Below, in pieces: positions 1 through 11,018 of a stretch of DNA of 64,000 nucleotides (positions are counted from its first letter, which is position 1; every line of letters starts with the position of its first letter). Source of the DNA: Paracyclopina nana (lineage: Eukaryota > Arthropoda > Copepoda > Cyclopoida > Cyclopettidae); NCBI GenBank assembly GCA_019096065.1, contig JAGUCH010000003.1:1240001-1304000 (forward strand), read 5' to 3'. The notes beneath the pieces are model-generated. The model saw only the letters and a list, made by a program, of their open reading frames with translations, was not told where the DNA came from and did no database searches. The position numbers were made by a program, and so were the translations under genes.

Positions 1-64
1 ATGTAGGAAGGCAAAAATGATGCTGATTCTTGATGGCAGCTTGCAATATGAAGCCACAGCATGA

Positions 65-1489
65 TCAGACTGGCTTGTGCACGAGGTTCACGAGGCTGAG
101 CAAGAATTGGACGCGACGAGAGGTCAACGGAATGTAATTGGGGCCAGCTTGGCCACCATTGTTGGGTATCACAGCAGCGGCGGACTCATCCTCACCATGA
201 TCATCATCTTTGGGAGGAAGGGGCTGGCGCGTGGCAATGACCAGCTCCAGCTCGTTCGGGTCAGTCAAGGCCATATGCTCAATCACGGCCCGCAAGAGGG
301 CCTGCGGTATGTGGTCGTAGAAGGCCATCACCATTTTGATGAAGGACATGCTGCTGCCAAAGTGCTTCTGCCAGTCCACGTCGAGCATCTCCAGTGTCAT
401 GGTGAGCACGTGGCAGTAGCTCTGCAGCATGTACACGATGTATCTCTCACGCACGAGGCTCTCGGGCAGGACGTAGAAGTACATGGCGAGCTCCTTGAGG
501 TAGTTTCCGAATCGCACCTTGTGACAGGTAGTGACGGCTGCGCATATGGGGGACACGAGGTCGTCAGACTCGCCGGTCTTCCAAATCACATTCGAGGCTC
601 CTGCTGACGACGATGATCCACTTTTGGCCAGCAATTCGAAAAACGTGGCCTCGTACTGGAACATGACCTCGTGGGCCAGGATTGGTCCCAGGCAGAGTCC
701 TGCCAACGGATCACACATGTCCTGCTTGATGCTGTCACCAAGCAGCTCATCAGCCTTGTCTGCCAGCTGGCTGAAGAGCAGCCTTTGCCTGCTGTCAGGC
801 TCGTAAAAGGCACCCAGGAGCCTGGCGTAATTTTCCAGGTGGACTTGATTGGCCGCTTTGGTCACATCGTCCACACCCACGTGGAGGAATGGAAACAGGT
901 CCAGCAGGGAGTCATCGCGAGTCCCTCGCGACCAGGCAATGCCAACCGCGTGAAACTGGGCGAGAGTGCCGAGCAGCACCTTGAACTGGCCCAGGCTCAG
1001 GCCACCTTCCAGCCTTTTGCGTTTGACTGGCGTGCATCGTTTGGTCTCAGTGACATCCTCGGTGACGAGGTGACACCTCACGGGTTTGCCACCCTGCTGC
1101 AGCCGCTCATGAAAGACCACATCGGGCACGTTGAGCAGGTACCTAGCCCTCGTGTTCTTCTTGTTGCCCAAAAACTTGCAAATCTCTCCAAAGACCTCGG
1201 TGTACACGCGTATCTCGTGATTGAGCACCTCCAGGCTCAACGGGCTGTTGATCACCGCCGAGGCTTTCACCACCCAGTACACAGTCTGCTGTTTGCCCTT
1301 GGAGTTCCGGAAGACGATGTGCACTTTGTGGTGCTCAATGCCATGGATGTCGATTCCCTGGGGCTCGATGAGGAAACTGTCGAAGCCACTCACGCCTTGC
1401 CTCCGTTTCTGGTAATGTGTCACCACAGTCCGCAGCCAGGCTGAGCCCTCAAGGAGGCTCGCGTGGGGTCTGCTCTGTTTGCCACCCAT
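65..1489 (-). CDS. EcKL/CHK-family protein, predicted catalytically dead
   Basis: Single-exon 474-residue protein. The N-terminal half follows the ecdysteroid kinase-like (EcKL, DUF1679/CHK) fold: a TEDVTE segment matches the usual hinge, then LAQFHA matches the conserved LAxFHA helix at about residue 175. The family phosphorylates small secondary alcohols such as ecdysteroids. The catalytic loop, normally HGDxWxNNxxF, reads ILAHEVMFQYE at about residue 270, so the HGD and its spacer are gone. The metal-binding DFQ, expected some 40 residues later, is also absent. The C-terminal helices (LKELAMYFY, LQSYCHVL) remain. The protein begins MGGKQSRP, which fits an N-myristoylation start (Gly2, Ser6) followed by basic residues. 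I infer a membrane-attached pseudokinase. Family placement is fairly sure, loss of activity is an inference, and the substrate is unknown. The ATG at 1489 is the first in frame. Confidence 0.7.
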   Translation of the reverse strand: MGGKQSRPHASLLEGSAWLRTVVTHYQKRRQGVSGFDSFLIEPQGIDIHGIEHHKVHIVFRNSKGKQQTVYWVVKASAVINSPLSLEVLNHEIRVYTEVFGEICKFLGNKKNTRARYLLNVPDVVFHERLQQGGKPVRCHLVTEDVTETKRCTPVKRKRLEGGLSLGQFKVLLGTLAQFHAVGIAWSRGTRDDSLLDLFPFLHVGVDDVTKAANQVHLENYARLLGAFYEPDSRQRLLFSQLADKADELLGDSIKQDMCDPLAGLCLGPILAHEVMFQYEATFFELLAKSGSSSSAGASNVIWKTGESDDLVSPICAAVTTCHKVRFGNYLKELAMYFYVLPESLVRERYIVYMLQSYCHVLTMTLEMLDVDWQKHFGSSMSFIKMVMAFYDHIPQALLRAVIEHMALTDPNELELVIATRQPLPPKDDDHGEDESAAAVIPNNGGQAGPNYIPLTSRRVQFLLSLVNLVHKPV

Positions 1490-1716
1490 AACTGCACTAA
1501 GGCATGCAGCAGCAGCCTCGGAATGCGTGAACTTGCATAATATTCCGATATGGTAAACGTCTTCTGAGCACTTCTCGAATTGAATGGGGGCCGAAAGCTA
1601 TTGTGTGTCAGTGAGTGTGTGCAATGCGCTCCGGCGACCGAGTAGAAAGCCCCCTTCTTCTTCTTCAGCGCGAGGACAAGTTGTGCTACAAGGCACGGCA
1701 CAGGCACACTGCGCAT

Positions 1717-3133
1717 TGCGGGCCTACTTCTTCACGCTGCTGTCCTAAAGTGCATTAGTAAAGCTAAGCCAGGCCATTCCACAAGAAGCTACTTATATTA
1801 TATACTGAATTAATGGGACTGTATGAAATGATATGCTATATATGTGATGCGGAGCGCATGACACTTTGTAGTTTTATGTAAATTAATGATAGCTATTTTT
1901 TGACTTTTCTCCAAGGAAACTTTTCACATAATTTGCGTTGCTGCTGAGCTAAAAGGACTTTCTCCGTGGTTGCAAAATTAGCTGTCGGCCTTTTATGATA
2001 TCTGCAGTTTTCCAAGTACATTTTCGCAACACATGCTTGCCTTCATTATAAAGCAAAATGGTCTTGCTAAATTTGTATTACTGCAGATTTTTAAACTTAG
2101 TGGGAAATCAGGGAAATCCCTGCATGCCTTGCTGACAATTGGGTTTTCCACTCTTGAGAATATTTAATGGAAAAGAAAAGATTCCCAAATTCCGAGAGAA
2201 TTTATACTCTATTAAGTGTTTTTCACAATGTTCCCATCTGGCTACGTGCTCCGGATTAAATTTCCAGTGACACAGTTAGTCACTTCAGTTGGGGAAGCTT
2301 ACGTGAAACTTCTGCCCAATTGACCAGGGTAAAAGAATATAATTACTGAAGCCGTTTGCGCTAGATTCTTAATGAAGCGTTAAAGACGCATTTCATTCTT
2401 TGAATTAATTTCTTTAAAAGCCCTATATCAACGGGAATTGCATCAGAGAAGTGCTGAAATTGGAAATCTTATCATTTCATATAATGTTATAGCCAGTAAC
2501 TGACAAAAGCTGGAACATTTCTTTGAAGAGATCTCTTGCACATAGAAGTGCAGCATTTATTGATTGCTTCGACTGAGCTATTTTTATTGCTAAATCAAAC
2601 ACAAAGTTGGATTTTTGACATTTTGAGCGTGGCAACTTCCCTGGAAAATCTTACTTAAGCACAAAATTCAGAAAGACGCAGTTATTCAAAAAATGTATAT
2701 AACTATAAACAGAAACCCCGAGATTCGGACAAAATTAATGAAAAAAAGATGGCTGAAAATCGCTCGTATAGAAGCTACGGTCAAAACGATAAATTAGATA
2801 TTTTTACGCATGATTTCGGCTGATAACATTATTGTACTCATTCAATTTTCTGCTCTGACTCAAAAAAGCAATTTAAAATTGACATTCAAAATTATAGTAG
2901 CTAAAAAAATGATATCCAAAACTAGTGCGCATTTCTCAAGGTCTGGCCAAATCTAGAAATGATGTAAATCACATTACGAAAAACAAATCCAAAACTGACA
3001 ATTCCCTACTTATACCGAATTAATTCTTTTGCTTGCCTGCTTCTTTTAAAGGTAAAACAATGAATTCAACAGAGCATTGTGATGAATTTGGTGGATATGT
3101 TCCCCAGCAAGTTTGTGTGCATATTGGTGCAGG
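1717..3133. other. AT-rich intergenic stretch, no gene seen
   Basis: AT-rich sequence with many stop codons in all frames and no recognisable protein similarity, RNA gene or ordered repeat. It separates the EcKL gene from the first foldback element. Confidence 0.6.
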
Positions 3134-3144
3134 CAAACGGATGG

Positions 3145-3650
3145 GGAGAAGTCACTAAGGCCTAAAATCTAAAATAGGGGTAGGTTTTAGGATCTAAAAT
3201 CATGGTGGATTTTAAAGCCTACATTTTTTTGCTCTGGGTATTAAGATCTAAAGGTTTGGATGCTAAAGCCTAATAGTTGGATGTTAAGATCTAACCATCT
3301 GGGTTTTAAGATCTACATTGAAAAACATCACCTCTTTATACTTAGCTTTTTAAATCAAGTTGACTGTTATTCAGATCTTTTAGTTCTTAAAAGTTAGTTT
3401 AAAATGAAAAGTGACTTACAAAAGAAAACTCGCAATTCCTTGTAGCTTTCGATTTTTGTGGCTGTTAGATCTTAAAACCTTTTTCTTTAGATCTTAAAAC
3501 CCATATAAAACTCAAACTATTTTTTCAACTTAGATCTTTGTACCCAGGTCCAAAAAAGTGTAGGCTTTAAAATCCACTTTGCTAGATATTAAAATCCACC
3601 AATATTTTAGATCCTAAAACCCACCTCATTTTAGGCCTTAGTGACGGCAC
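3145..3650. mobile_element. Foldback (long inverted repeat) element 1
   Basis: The left end GTCACTAAGGCCTAAAAT (3151) is mirrored by ATTTTAGGCCTTAGTGAC ending at 3645. The two arms stay complementary, with small gaps, for about 170 bp: GGATTTTAAAGCCTAC on the left against GTAGGCTTTAAAATCC on the right, and CTGGGTA against TACCCAG. The arms are built from a short repeating unit around TTAAGATCTAA. The flanks carry CAAACGGATGG (3134-3144) and CAAACGGGTGG (3651-3661), which look like a target-site duplication with one mismatch. No coding sequence lies inside. This fits a non-autonomous foldback or MITE-like transposon; the superfamily is not assigned. Confidence 0.75.
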
Positions 3651-3891
3651 CAAACGGGTGGTGGTGCCATACCAATTATAATAAAGCCATGCACTGTATC
3701 TGCTTTCATTTGGCCATAAAAACCACAATCTGCAAAAACCTCATACATTGACTAGGGCAAACAATTGTGACTGCAGCAGCAGGAAATTAGATCCGCTTTG
3801 TACATAACTAAGATAAATATCAAACAAAGCCTGTTTCGGTACATAACTGAAAGTTGCACTATATTACTTAAGCTACTCAAATTAAAGTTAT

Positions 3892-4815
3892 GGGAAACTT
3901 ACGTAATGAGAGACTGCGCCTTGGCCCACTTTTTGAGAGTTGATGAGGAAGAAATCGCACCAAGACTTCCGTGTGATATGGTGTGGTCTACCACAGTCCC
4001 TGGAGGAGGATTTTCCAGTCGGTTGGCTGCTGCCATATGGAAGATTTTTGAGTTGGCCTGGATCAACCGGTCAACTTCCAATTTAGAAGGGGCTTCAAAT
4101 TGCGAGTCGCCAATGGAAAAACTAAGACACAAGAGTCGTTGTTGTTTTTTAAAAGGCCTTTAGGCAGTCCACAAAACCCACTTGAAGGCCATCCACCAAT
4201 TCGGTATTGGGTCTTTGAATGAGCACTCTGGAATGCCAAACACTAAAAGTGTCATTCATTGAGGCCACCACGCCAGCCACAGAGGATCCTTTTTAAGTGG
4301 CATCATGGAAAACATCGATGCCCACCACCATTAATCCTTTGAAGGGAGACTCACGTACCCACTGGAAAACGATGGCATTCAAAAAATAGGCTTTTAGTGC
4401 AAAAGCACCGTCTATTTTACAGTAAATTTGCAGAGCAATTTTCTGCACAATTCTTGGTAATTTTGCCAGGTCAACCTGGTCACTTGGGCAATTTCTCTCA
4501 TTACTCTTAAGTCTGATTTCATTTGGTCAGTCAGCCCAGTAAGAAAGCACAACTCTGGGATAAGGCAGAACGTTCTCTCCATGTCAGCTTCCATGAAGGA
4601 CTTGACCTTGCTCATCAATAAAGGCTGGTGGGGATCATTAATCTTGAGCTTGTTCACCCGTTCGGTAGTATTGCACATACGAAATCTCCTCGCCACTAGA
4701 CAGTGTCTAGTGTCTATAAAAGTGTCTTTTGGGCTCTTGGTATATGTCAAATGTCATCAATCCTGTACGTTCTATTGTTGTATGTACCTTGTGATGATGA
4801 TGAAGCCTAAAAGTA
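3892..4815 (-). pseudogene. Piwi-clade Argonaute pseudogene
   Basis: Read on the minus strand from about 4815 downward, several Piwi blocks occur in the right order but in changing frames. First comes YNNRTYRIDDI (end of PAZ), then SPKDTF, then GEEISYVQYYR in another frame, then QPLLMSK with LIPELCFLTGLTDQMKSDLR. The MID region is missing. Next is LMVVGIDVFHDAT, followed by an in-frame TAA, KGSSVAGVVASMND, SIGDSQFEA, NPPPGTVVDHTI and, after another frameshift, CDFFLINSQKVGQGAVSHY. Piwi proteins bind piRNAs and silence transposons; this copy has at least one internal stop, three or more frameshifts and deletions, so it cannot encode a working protein. No intron is needed to connect the blocks, which would suit a retrocopy, but decay hides the proof. 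The last part of the PIWI domain is missing. Confidence 0.88.
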
Positions 4816-5205
4816 GGCAGTAATTATTTTGGTATTTTCTTTGACCTACAACATAATACCGCCTATAATACTACAAAAAACGTACTAACGAGTATCTTGA
4901 AAGCATTGCCCTTAAAAGCCCCTGGATTGTATGAGTGCAGGTCTTACATTAGATCACGGGCAGTATCGGTTCTGAGGATTCGGTGGCTGACGTCACAAAT
5001 TAACTGAAGGCCTCCTTTGTAATCATCCATTGCTGTGACGTACCTAGGCCATACTTACAACCAGCAAATAAACGCCGTTTTCCTTCTATCTATATTCCCA
5101 TTGAATATCGTAAAGCTAATAAAATGAATCATTAAGGAATACAAAAATTACTTCAAGGTGCATGAGGTTGAAATCGAGAGACTGATTTTGTGCAGCTCTC
5201 AAATT

Positions 5206-6437
5206 GGGGATATACTAAAATACGCAACATGCGCAATATGCGCAATATACGCAATATGCGCAACAAGCTACTAAAATACGCAACAAGCGCAACTACTAAA
5301 ATACGCAACAAGCGCAACTACTAAAATACGCAACAAGCGCAACTACTAAAATACGCAACATGCGCAACTACTAAAATTCGCAACAAGCACAATTTTTGTG
5401 ATAGTATCAGATTTTTTTGAAACCAACTGGTTTAATTTTCTAATTATTGTCATTTACTAATACATGCTAATTAAAAATGTCAGCTTAACAAAAGAGTTTG
5501 AATAAAAGTTTATGAAAAAAATCTAATCTATGTAATAAAATTATAACTGCTTTATTTTATTACCAACAACATAGACTTCAATTTTGTTGTACATTTCAGT
5601 ACCTACTAAAATGCGCAACAGCTCAATGTAATCTTTTAAGTTTGATAACAAGTCTTATTCTTGCTGAAAAATATAATTGATAAAATATAGATAAGCAGCA
5701 GACTTTTTTGTGATAGTCTTATCCTTGCCAAAAAATGTAATTGTAAATAAAGAGCTGTTACAATTACGTTGCTCATTTCAGTAGCTACTAAAATGTGCAA
5801 CTAACTTTCATCCAAAAAATGAATTGGCTAATGAAGTCTCATTAAAATGCTATTATTACAAAAAACAACAACAATGCTTTCTTGTTAAAAAGTGCCTTAG
5901 ATTACTTTGAAGGACTGTTTCAATTAACCTTTAATAAGTCACAATAATAAATCAGCTGTCAAATTGAGAATTTCATCTGCCCAATTTGTGACAAAGGTTT
6001 GAGCTCACAAGTTGGATCAAGTTTGCATTTTATTGATTATCCACAGTTTGCATTATACTGATTTATAATTGACAAACTCACGCTTAAGTGTGAATTTTCA
6101 ATAAAGCATTAAATTGCATTGAGCTTGTATGTTAGTAAATTTTCAAGGTGGCTATAGTATAGCCGCTGCCCCAATAGTACTGATATGCTCACACTCTTTA
6201 TAAAAAAAAGTCATGAAATATCAGATTTTTAAAGATTTTATAATTCCATCTATTTATTCCAGCAGCAAAATGTATTTCACTAGTTTAAAGGATGTATAGA
6301 AGGTTTGTCTCAAAAAAATATATATTCATGGTGATTGAGCGTGTTGCGCATTTTAGTAGTTTCGCATGTTGCGCATTTTAGTAGTTTGTTGCGCATATTG
6401 CGTATATTGCGCATGTTGCGTATTTTAGTATATCCCC
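5206..6437. mobile_element. Foldback element 2 with GCGCAAC-repeat termini
   Basis: The left end at 5206 (GGGGATATACTAAAATACGC) is exactly complementary to the right end finishing at 6437 (GCGTATTTTAGTATATCCCC). The match continues for about 95 bp through repeats of GCGCAATATGCGCAAC, differing by one extra 10-bp unit on the left. The left arm then holds tandem copies of a 25-bp unit, CTACTAAAATACGCAACAAGCGCAA, to about 5395. Degenerate copies lie inside near 5605 and 5788. Flanks TGCAGCTCTCAAATT (5191-5205) and TGCAAACTCAAATT (6439-6452) resemble an imperfect target duplication. The interior is AT-rich and non-coding. Confidence 0.8.
5214..5395. repeat. Tandem repeat array, 25-bp unit
   Basis: Five near-identical copies of a unit built on CTACTAAAATACGCAACAAGCGCAA, following a run of shorter GCGCAATAT units. 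The array belongs to the left arm of the surrounding foldback element; the right arm keeps only two or three units. Confidence 0.85.
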
Positions 6438-6895
6438 ATGCAAACTCAAATTGCATGACCTAAAAAACCTTTTTAATTTAACCTGTTGGAAATTGACAAA
6501 CAGTTACGCGAGTAAATTAAGAAAGCTGGAAGGGCAAGAACAGTCGAGATCCATCAAAAACCAGACATTTTCCCAATTTGCGAGTCCAGTATTGCCAAGC
6601 AATATGAAACCTGTCATCCTTACTATCCAAAGAGGGCGTGAACTTGACATGAAAAACGCAGATTGCAGACGATTGTGAAGGCTTCTTCAGCCGTATGTAG
6701 TTAGCAACTTTCTTGTAGGGTTGACCTACAGCTCCCCTAAATTCAGCAAGCTGATTCAGATTGTAAAACGGGGGAGCAATGGCTTCGTTCCGAAATAATA
6801 ATAAACGTTGCTACACTTAGCCTTAAGCGAGATAGACTTTTCCTTATGAATACTTTCTTATGAGTTAGTTGAAGAATTGGACAGGACCGGCCTTG

Positions 6896-7260
6896 CTACC
6901 TATGAATCTTGAGCCTTCCAAAAAGCTTCTTCAAGCACTCGGCCCCTTCCTCGCCCTTATAGCCCACTGAGTTACTGACTGTCTGATTATGATTTTCTAA
7001 CCAGCTGACGCAATCCAGGCCAGTAATGGTCTTTAGAGTGTCGACATTTTTTTCCGCCAAATATTGTTGATTAAAGCCAGAAATTTTTGAAACGTGTTGT
7101 AACTGAAAAATGTCATTTAATAAAAAATAATCGAATAACTCCGCTGCAATATCGCAAATTCCAATTTTAGGTATTTTTAGGCGTTGGTCTTTTAGATGGA
7201 AAAGCAAGTTATTATTGCACAGATTTCTAGGCAGTCTATCTTGGATTGACTTGAATCCGC
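6896..7260 (-). other. Unrecognised ORF fragment without start codon
   Basis: An open frame of about 120 codons lies on the minus strand between a TAA near 7262 and a stop at 6896. Its translation starts SIQDRLPRNL and is leucine-rich and protein-like, but there is no in-frame ATG. An AG that could be a splice acceptor lies near 7250, yet the start of the ABCB10 gene on the opposite strand is only about 90 bp further. It may be a last exon, a decayed copy of a gene elsewhere, or chance. I do not recognise the family. Confidence 0.25.
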
Positions 7261-7346
7261 TCTGTTTTGTTTACTTCAAGAGCGGAACCAAAACATGACA
7301 GGTGTACAGTGCACTGTAGCGCAGTGAAGAATATTTTTCTGCAGAG

Positions 7347-9597
7347 ATGGCTCAAATTTTTTGTGCCAAAATGTCACAAAGCATGTTGAGGCAGTGTCTC
7401 TTGTCAAGAATCACCGTTCAGCTCAAGCCACTCCAGAGGAGCTTGACATTGTCTTCACTGAGGCTAAGCAAACCTGACAAGAGTAAATTGAACGAGTTTG
7501 GCAGGTTGCTTGGCCTTGCCAAACCAGACAGGAAGAGGCTAACATGTAAATGCTTTCCCTAAATGTATGTTCCAAATGATAAAATGTGTTCATTTTTTTA
7601 GTTGCCATCGGCCTTTTGTTCATCTCAAGCACTGTCACAATGTCAGTTCCTTTTGCACTGGGCAAAGTGATTGACATCATTTATGTCATGGATCAAACCA
7701 AGTCTGAAGCTGAACAAAAGGAACAAATGAGGGGAGCGTTGAACCAAGTTTGCCTGCTTCTCGTTGCTGTGTTTGCCATTGGAGGTCTTGCAAATTTTGG
7801 CCGAGTGTATCATATGCGAGTGGCTGCACAAAATATCACAGCCAGGCTGAGGAATTCAGTGTTCTCCTCCATTGTCAAGCAGGAGGCAGCTTTTTTCGAC
7901 AAGACCAAAACAGGCGAATTGGTCAACAGGCTGTCAGCAGATTCCCAACTGGTTAGCCAAGCTGTCACTCAACAAATCTCAGACGGGTTACGTTCCTCCT
8001 TGATGACAACTGCAGGCATAGGTGAGCCACCTGAAATAATTCATTTTGTAGCAGCTAAAAGCTGTTGTCTTCGCAGGAATGATGTTTTTCATGTCCCCAA
8101 AATTGGCTGTGGTCAGTTTGGGCATTGTTCCTCCAGTTGCATTGTGGGCAGTCTACATGGGACGTAAAGTGAGGCAGACAAGCAGAAATGTCCAAGATGC
8201 TTTAGCCCAGTCCACTCATGTAGCTGAGGAGCGAATTTCCAACATACGAACAGTGAGAGCGTTTGCCAAGGAGAAACTCGAAGTTGATAGGTACGCATCA
8301 GAGATGGCTAATGTGGTCAGAATGTCGGTCAATGAGGCCTTGGTGCAAGCCAGATTTTACGGAATGGTAAGCATATACATTTTCCAATTTAATTTTAAAT
8401 CCAGTTTAAAATGAGTTTTAATTGCTTTACAAGACGGGTGTCAGTGGCAATATGATTATACTGACCGTGTTATATTATGGAGGATTGATGGTTACTACAG
8501 ATGTGATAAGTGTGGGCAATTTGACCTCCTTCATTTTGTATGCTGCCTACGTTGGCATCGGGTTCAATGGAGTCTCCACCTTCTACGCCGAAATGATGAA
8601 AGCCCTTGGAGCCAGCTCCAGATTATGGGATATTGTTGATCGGTGTCCCACAATCCCAATTGAAGAGGGAATCTGCCCCTCCAAGCCTTTATTAGGCAAT
8701 ATTCAATTTGATAACGTGAGCTTCTGCTATCCAACGAGGCCGGATCTTCCAGTTATTAAGGACTTGAATCTTAGTGTTCCTGCTGGCAAAGTCATGGCCA
8801 TAGTAGGCGGTTCCGGATCTGGTATGATTGCATTTAGTATTTAATCTTTGTCCTTCTAATGTTGAGCTTTTAGGTAAAAGCACCTTGGCTGCTCTTTTGC
8901 TGAGGCTGTATGATCCGGATCAGGGATCAATTACCATAGATGGTCACACCGTGAGCAACTTGAATCCAACTTGGCTGAGAAGCCAAATTGGGACTGTGAC
9001 CCAAGAACCCATACTGTTCTCCTCCAGCATCCGTGACAATATTTCTTATGGAGCTGAGGATCCGAGCACCGTTACGCAAGAGGAAATTGAAAATGCTGCC
9101 AAGCAAGCCAATGCTCATGACTTCATCATGGGATTTCCAGACAAGTATGACACTCTAGTGGGTGAAAGAGGAATCATGCTGTCTGGGGGTCAAAAGCAGA
9201 GAGTGGCTATTGCAAGAGCAATCCTCAAAAATCCTCAAATTCTACTTTTGGACGAGGCCACAAGGTACAAAATTATGAAATTTTCTTAATTATGGATCAA
9301 CATTATTTGATGGGCTCATTTTTAGTGCACTGGACACATCTAGTGAACATTTGGTGAAAGAGGCACTCGAAAGAGTAATGAAGGGTCGATCTGTTGTAAC
9401 GATAGCGCACAGAATATCCACAATTAAAAACGCAGGTAAGTTTTTCATATTTTCTTTAGTAATGTTCTTTTTAGCATAACAAATATTCTTTAGATTCCAT
9501 AAGTGTTCTTCAAGATGGCAAAGTTGTCGAACAAGGAACATACCACGAGCTGCTCAATATTGAAAATGGATTTTTCAAAAGGTTAACGAAGAAGTGA
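7347..9597 (+). CDS. ABCB10: Mitochondrial half ABC transporter, ABCB10 type
   Basis: Seven exons: 7347-7545, 7602-8021, 8077-8366, 8434-8821, 8874-9264, 9326-9435, 9494-9597 (633 residues). A basic, Ser/Leu-rich N-terminus suits a mitochondrial targeting peptide. A transmembrane domain follows ([33 protein letters not shown]), then one nucleotide-binding domain. Walker A reads GGSGSGKST, split by an intron. The signature is LSGGQKQR, Walker B is ILLLDEATS (also split by an intron) and the H-loop is TIAHR. The one-TMD, one-NBD layout, length and sequence match ABCB10, an inner-membrane homodimeric exporter linked to haem synthesis and oxidative-stress resistance in animals. All catalytic motifs are intact. 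AATAAA overlaps the stop region (9597), consistent with a very short 3' UTR. Confidence 0.92.
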
Positions 9598-9604
9598 ATA
9601 AAAT

Positions 9605-11000
9605 ACATGCAGGGTCTTCAGCTTGGTATTTCAGCTCCATTAGCCATATTTTATCAGTATGGCCCTTTTAAATTATCTAGTCATGGTCCAATTTTTTCCT
9701 AATGGGAATTCGCCAGATTGAGCACTTGATAAGTTCAGGGTGAAGAATTTCTCTTGACCATCTCATGAGTAAGCTAATTACTTGTCAAGAGCACATCACA
9801 CGTGGGAAATTGATTTGGCAACCAAAAACGGGGCATTATTATTAGTGACCGGGCGTAGCATGTTCATTAAAACGATCCATCTCGAGTCGAGCGTTTTGCT
9901 CCTAGCAATTTGAGTAGTAGAAGATCAACTATCCTGGAGAAAGTTGGGATGGTTCTTCGCCCAAGTATTATAATTCACAGCTTAATCATTCTTGCGTAAG
10001 CGATCTTCTGCGGTGCGAGAATTATCATAAATTAGACGTGAATGCTCTCATTTTCATTTTGAGGTCAATCACTATGATTGGTGAAAGTTGATGGTAAAAA
10101 ATCTGCTATGCATATTATACATAAGTCATTCCTTAAAATGAAGGGTTTGTATTCTCTAATTGCTTTTTGACTCGTTAGCCAGAAAGACCAGACCACCCAA
10201 ATGCTAATAATGATATTTTAAACAGTACCAATTTGCTGGCTTTGAACTACACGTTGTCAGCTCATAATTACCTCCCTAATTTCTTTTTTGGTTCCATTGG
10301 CGCTGCGCAACGAAGCCCGCGCTCGACTTTCCTCCAGCACGAATATCTGCTTCAATCTGGGAAAGAAAATGGCCCACGTGAAAATACGCACACATATCCC
10401 AGGTCAGTCGTGATCAGAATCTTTGAGGGAGAAAAGGCTTGAAGGAAATTCATTTAATTTGCTTTGGAAACTTCAAACAATGCAATAATGAAGTTGATTA
10501 AAATCTAATTTCCGATCCCTTTACAGTGCAAATACACATTCAGTTCAACAGTAAGTAAAGATTTTCGATTTTCACCCCTTTGCTAAATTAGAGCAATTTT
10601 TGAGCTAGTGTCTTAGTAACATTTGAATATACTATAATTTTAATGTGTTTATCTCGAGAAACACTGTCAAATCAAAATAATTATCTGATCGCTGTGATAT
10701 TTTCGACTTTTTACAGTGCAACAAATCTAGAAGCCACAGTTCTACACAAAATTGCCCAGATCGATTTTTTATGATGCAGGCACTTAACTTCAGGCTCGAA
10801 ATGCACTTCTCATGACATTTCTTTTCTCACATCCTGAACTTTTAATGCGAGAGTGCATTATAAAATCCATGCCTCGGGCTAGCTAAATGGCTTTTGACCA
10901 TATATAAGCTATTATTATCAGAGGATAGATAAAATGTAGCGTGTATAGCATACATGTTTATCATGAATCATAAAGGATGAAATTTTAAGACCTCTATATA
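9605..11000. other. Intergenic region, no gene seen
   Basis: No protein similarity, RNA gene or ordered repeat was recognised. A possible splice acceptor (ATATTGTAG) just before 11007 suggests that an untranslated 5' exon of the downstream secreted-protein gene may lie here. Confidence 0.5.
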
Positions 11001-11018
11001 TTGTAGGTGGAGTCAACT

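Noticed and set aside
671-1444. Long plus-strand open frame opposite the EcKL gene
   Set aside because: It mirrors the GC-rich EcKL coding sequence, lacks protein similarity, and the minus-strand frame has clear family motifs.
4988-4995. TGACGTCA CRE-like palindrome
   Set aside because: It lies in gene-poor DNA with no start codon or promoter nearby; a similar one at 40293-40300 lies in an RMDN intron. Eight-base matches are expected by chance.
5214-5395. Regular repeats suggesting a CRISPR-like array
   Set aside because: Units abut without unique spacers, sit in one arm of an inverted repeat, and the DNA is eukaryotic.
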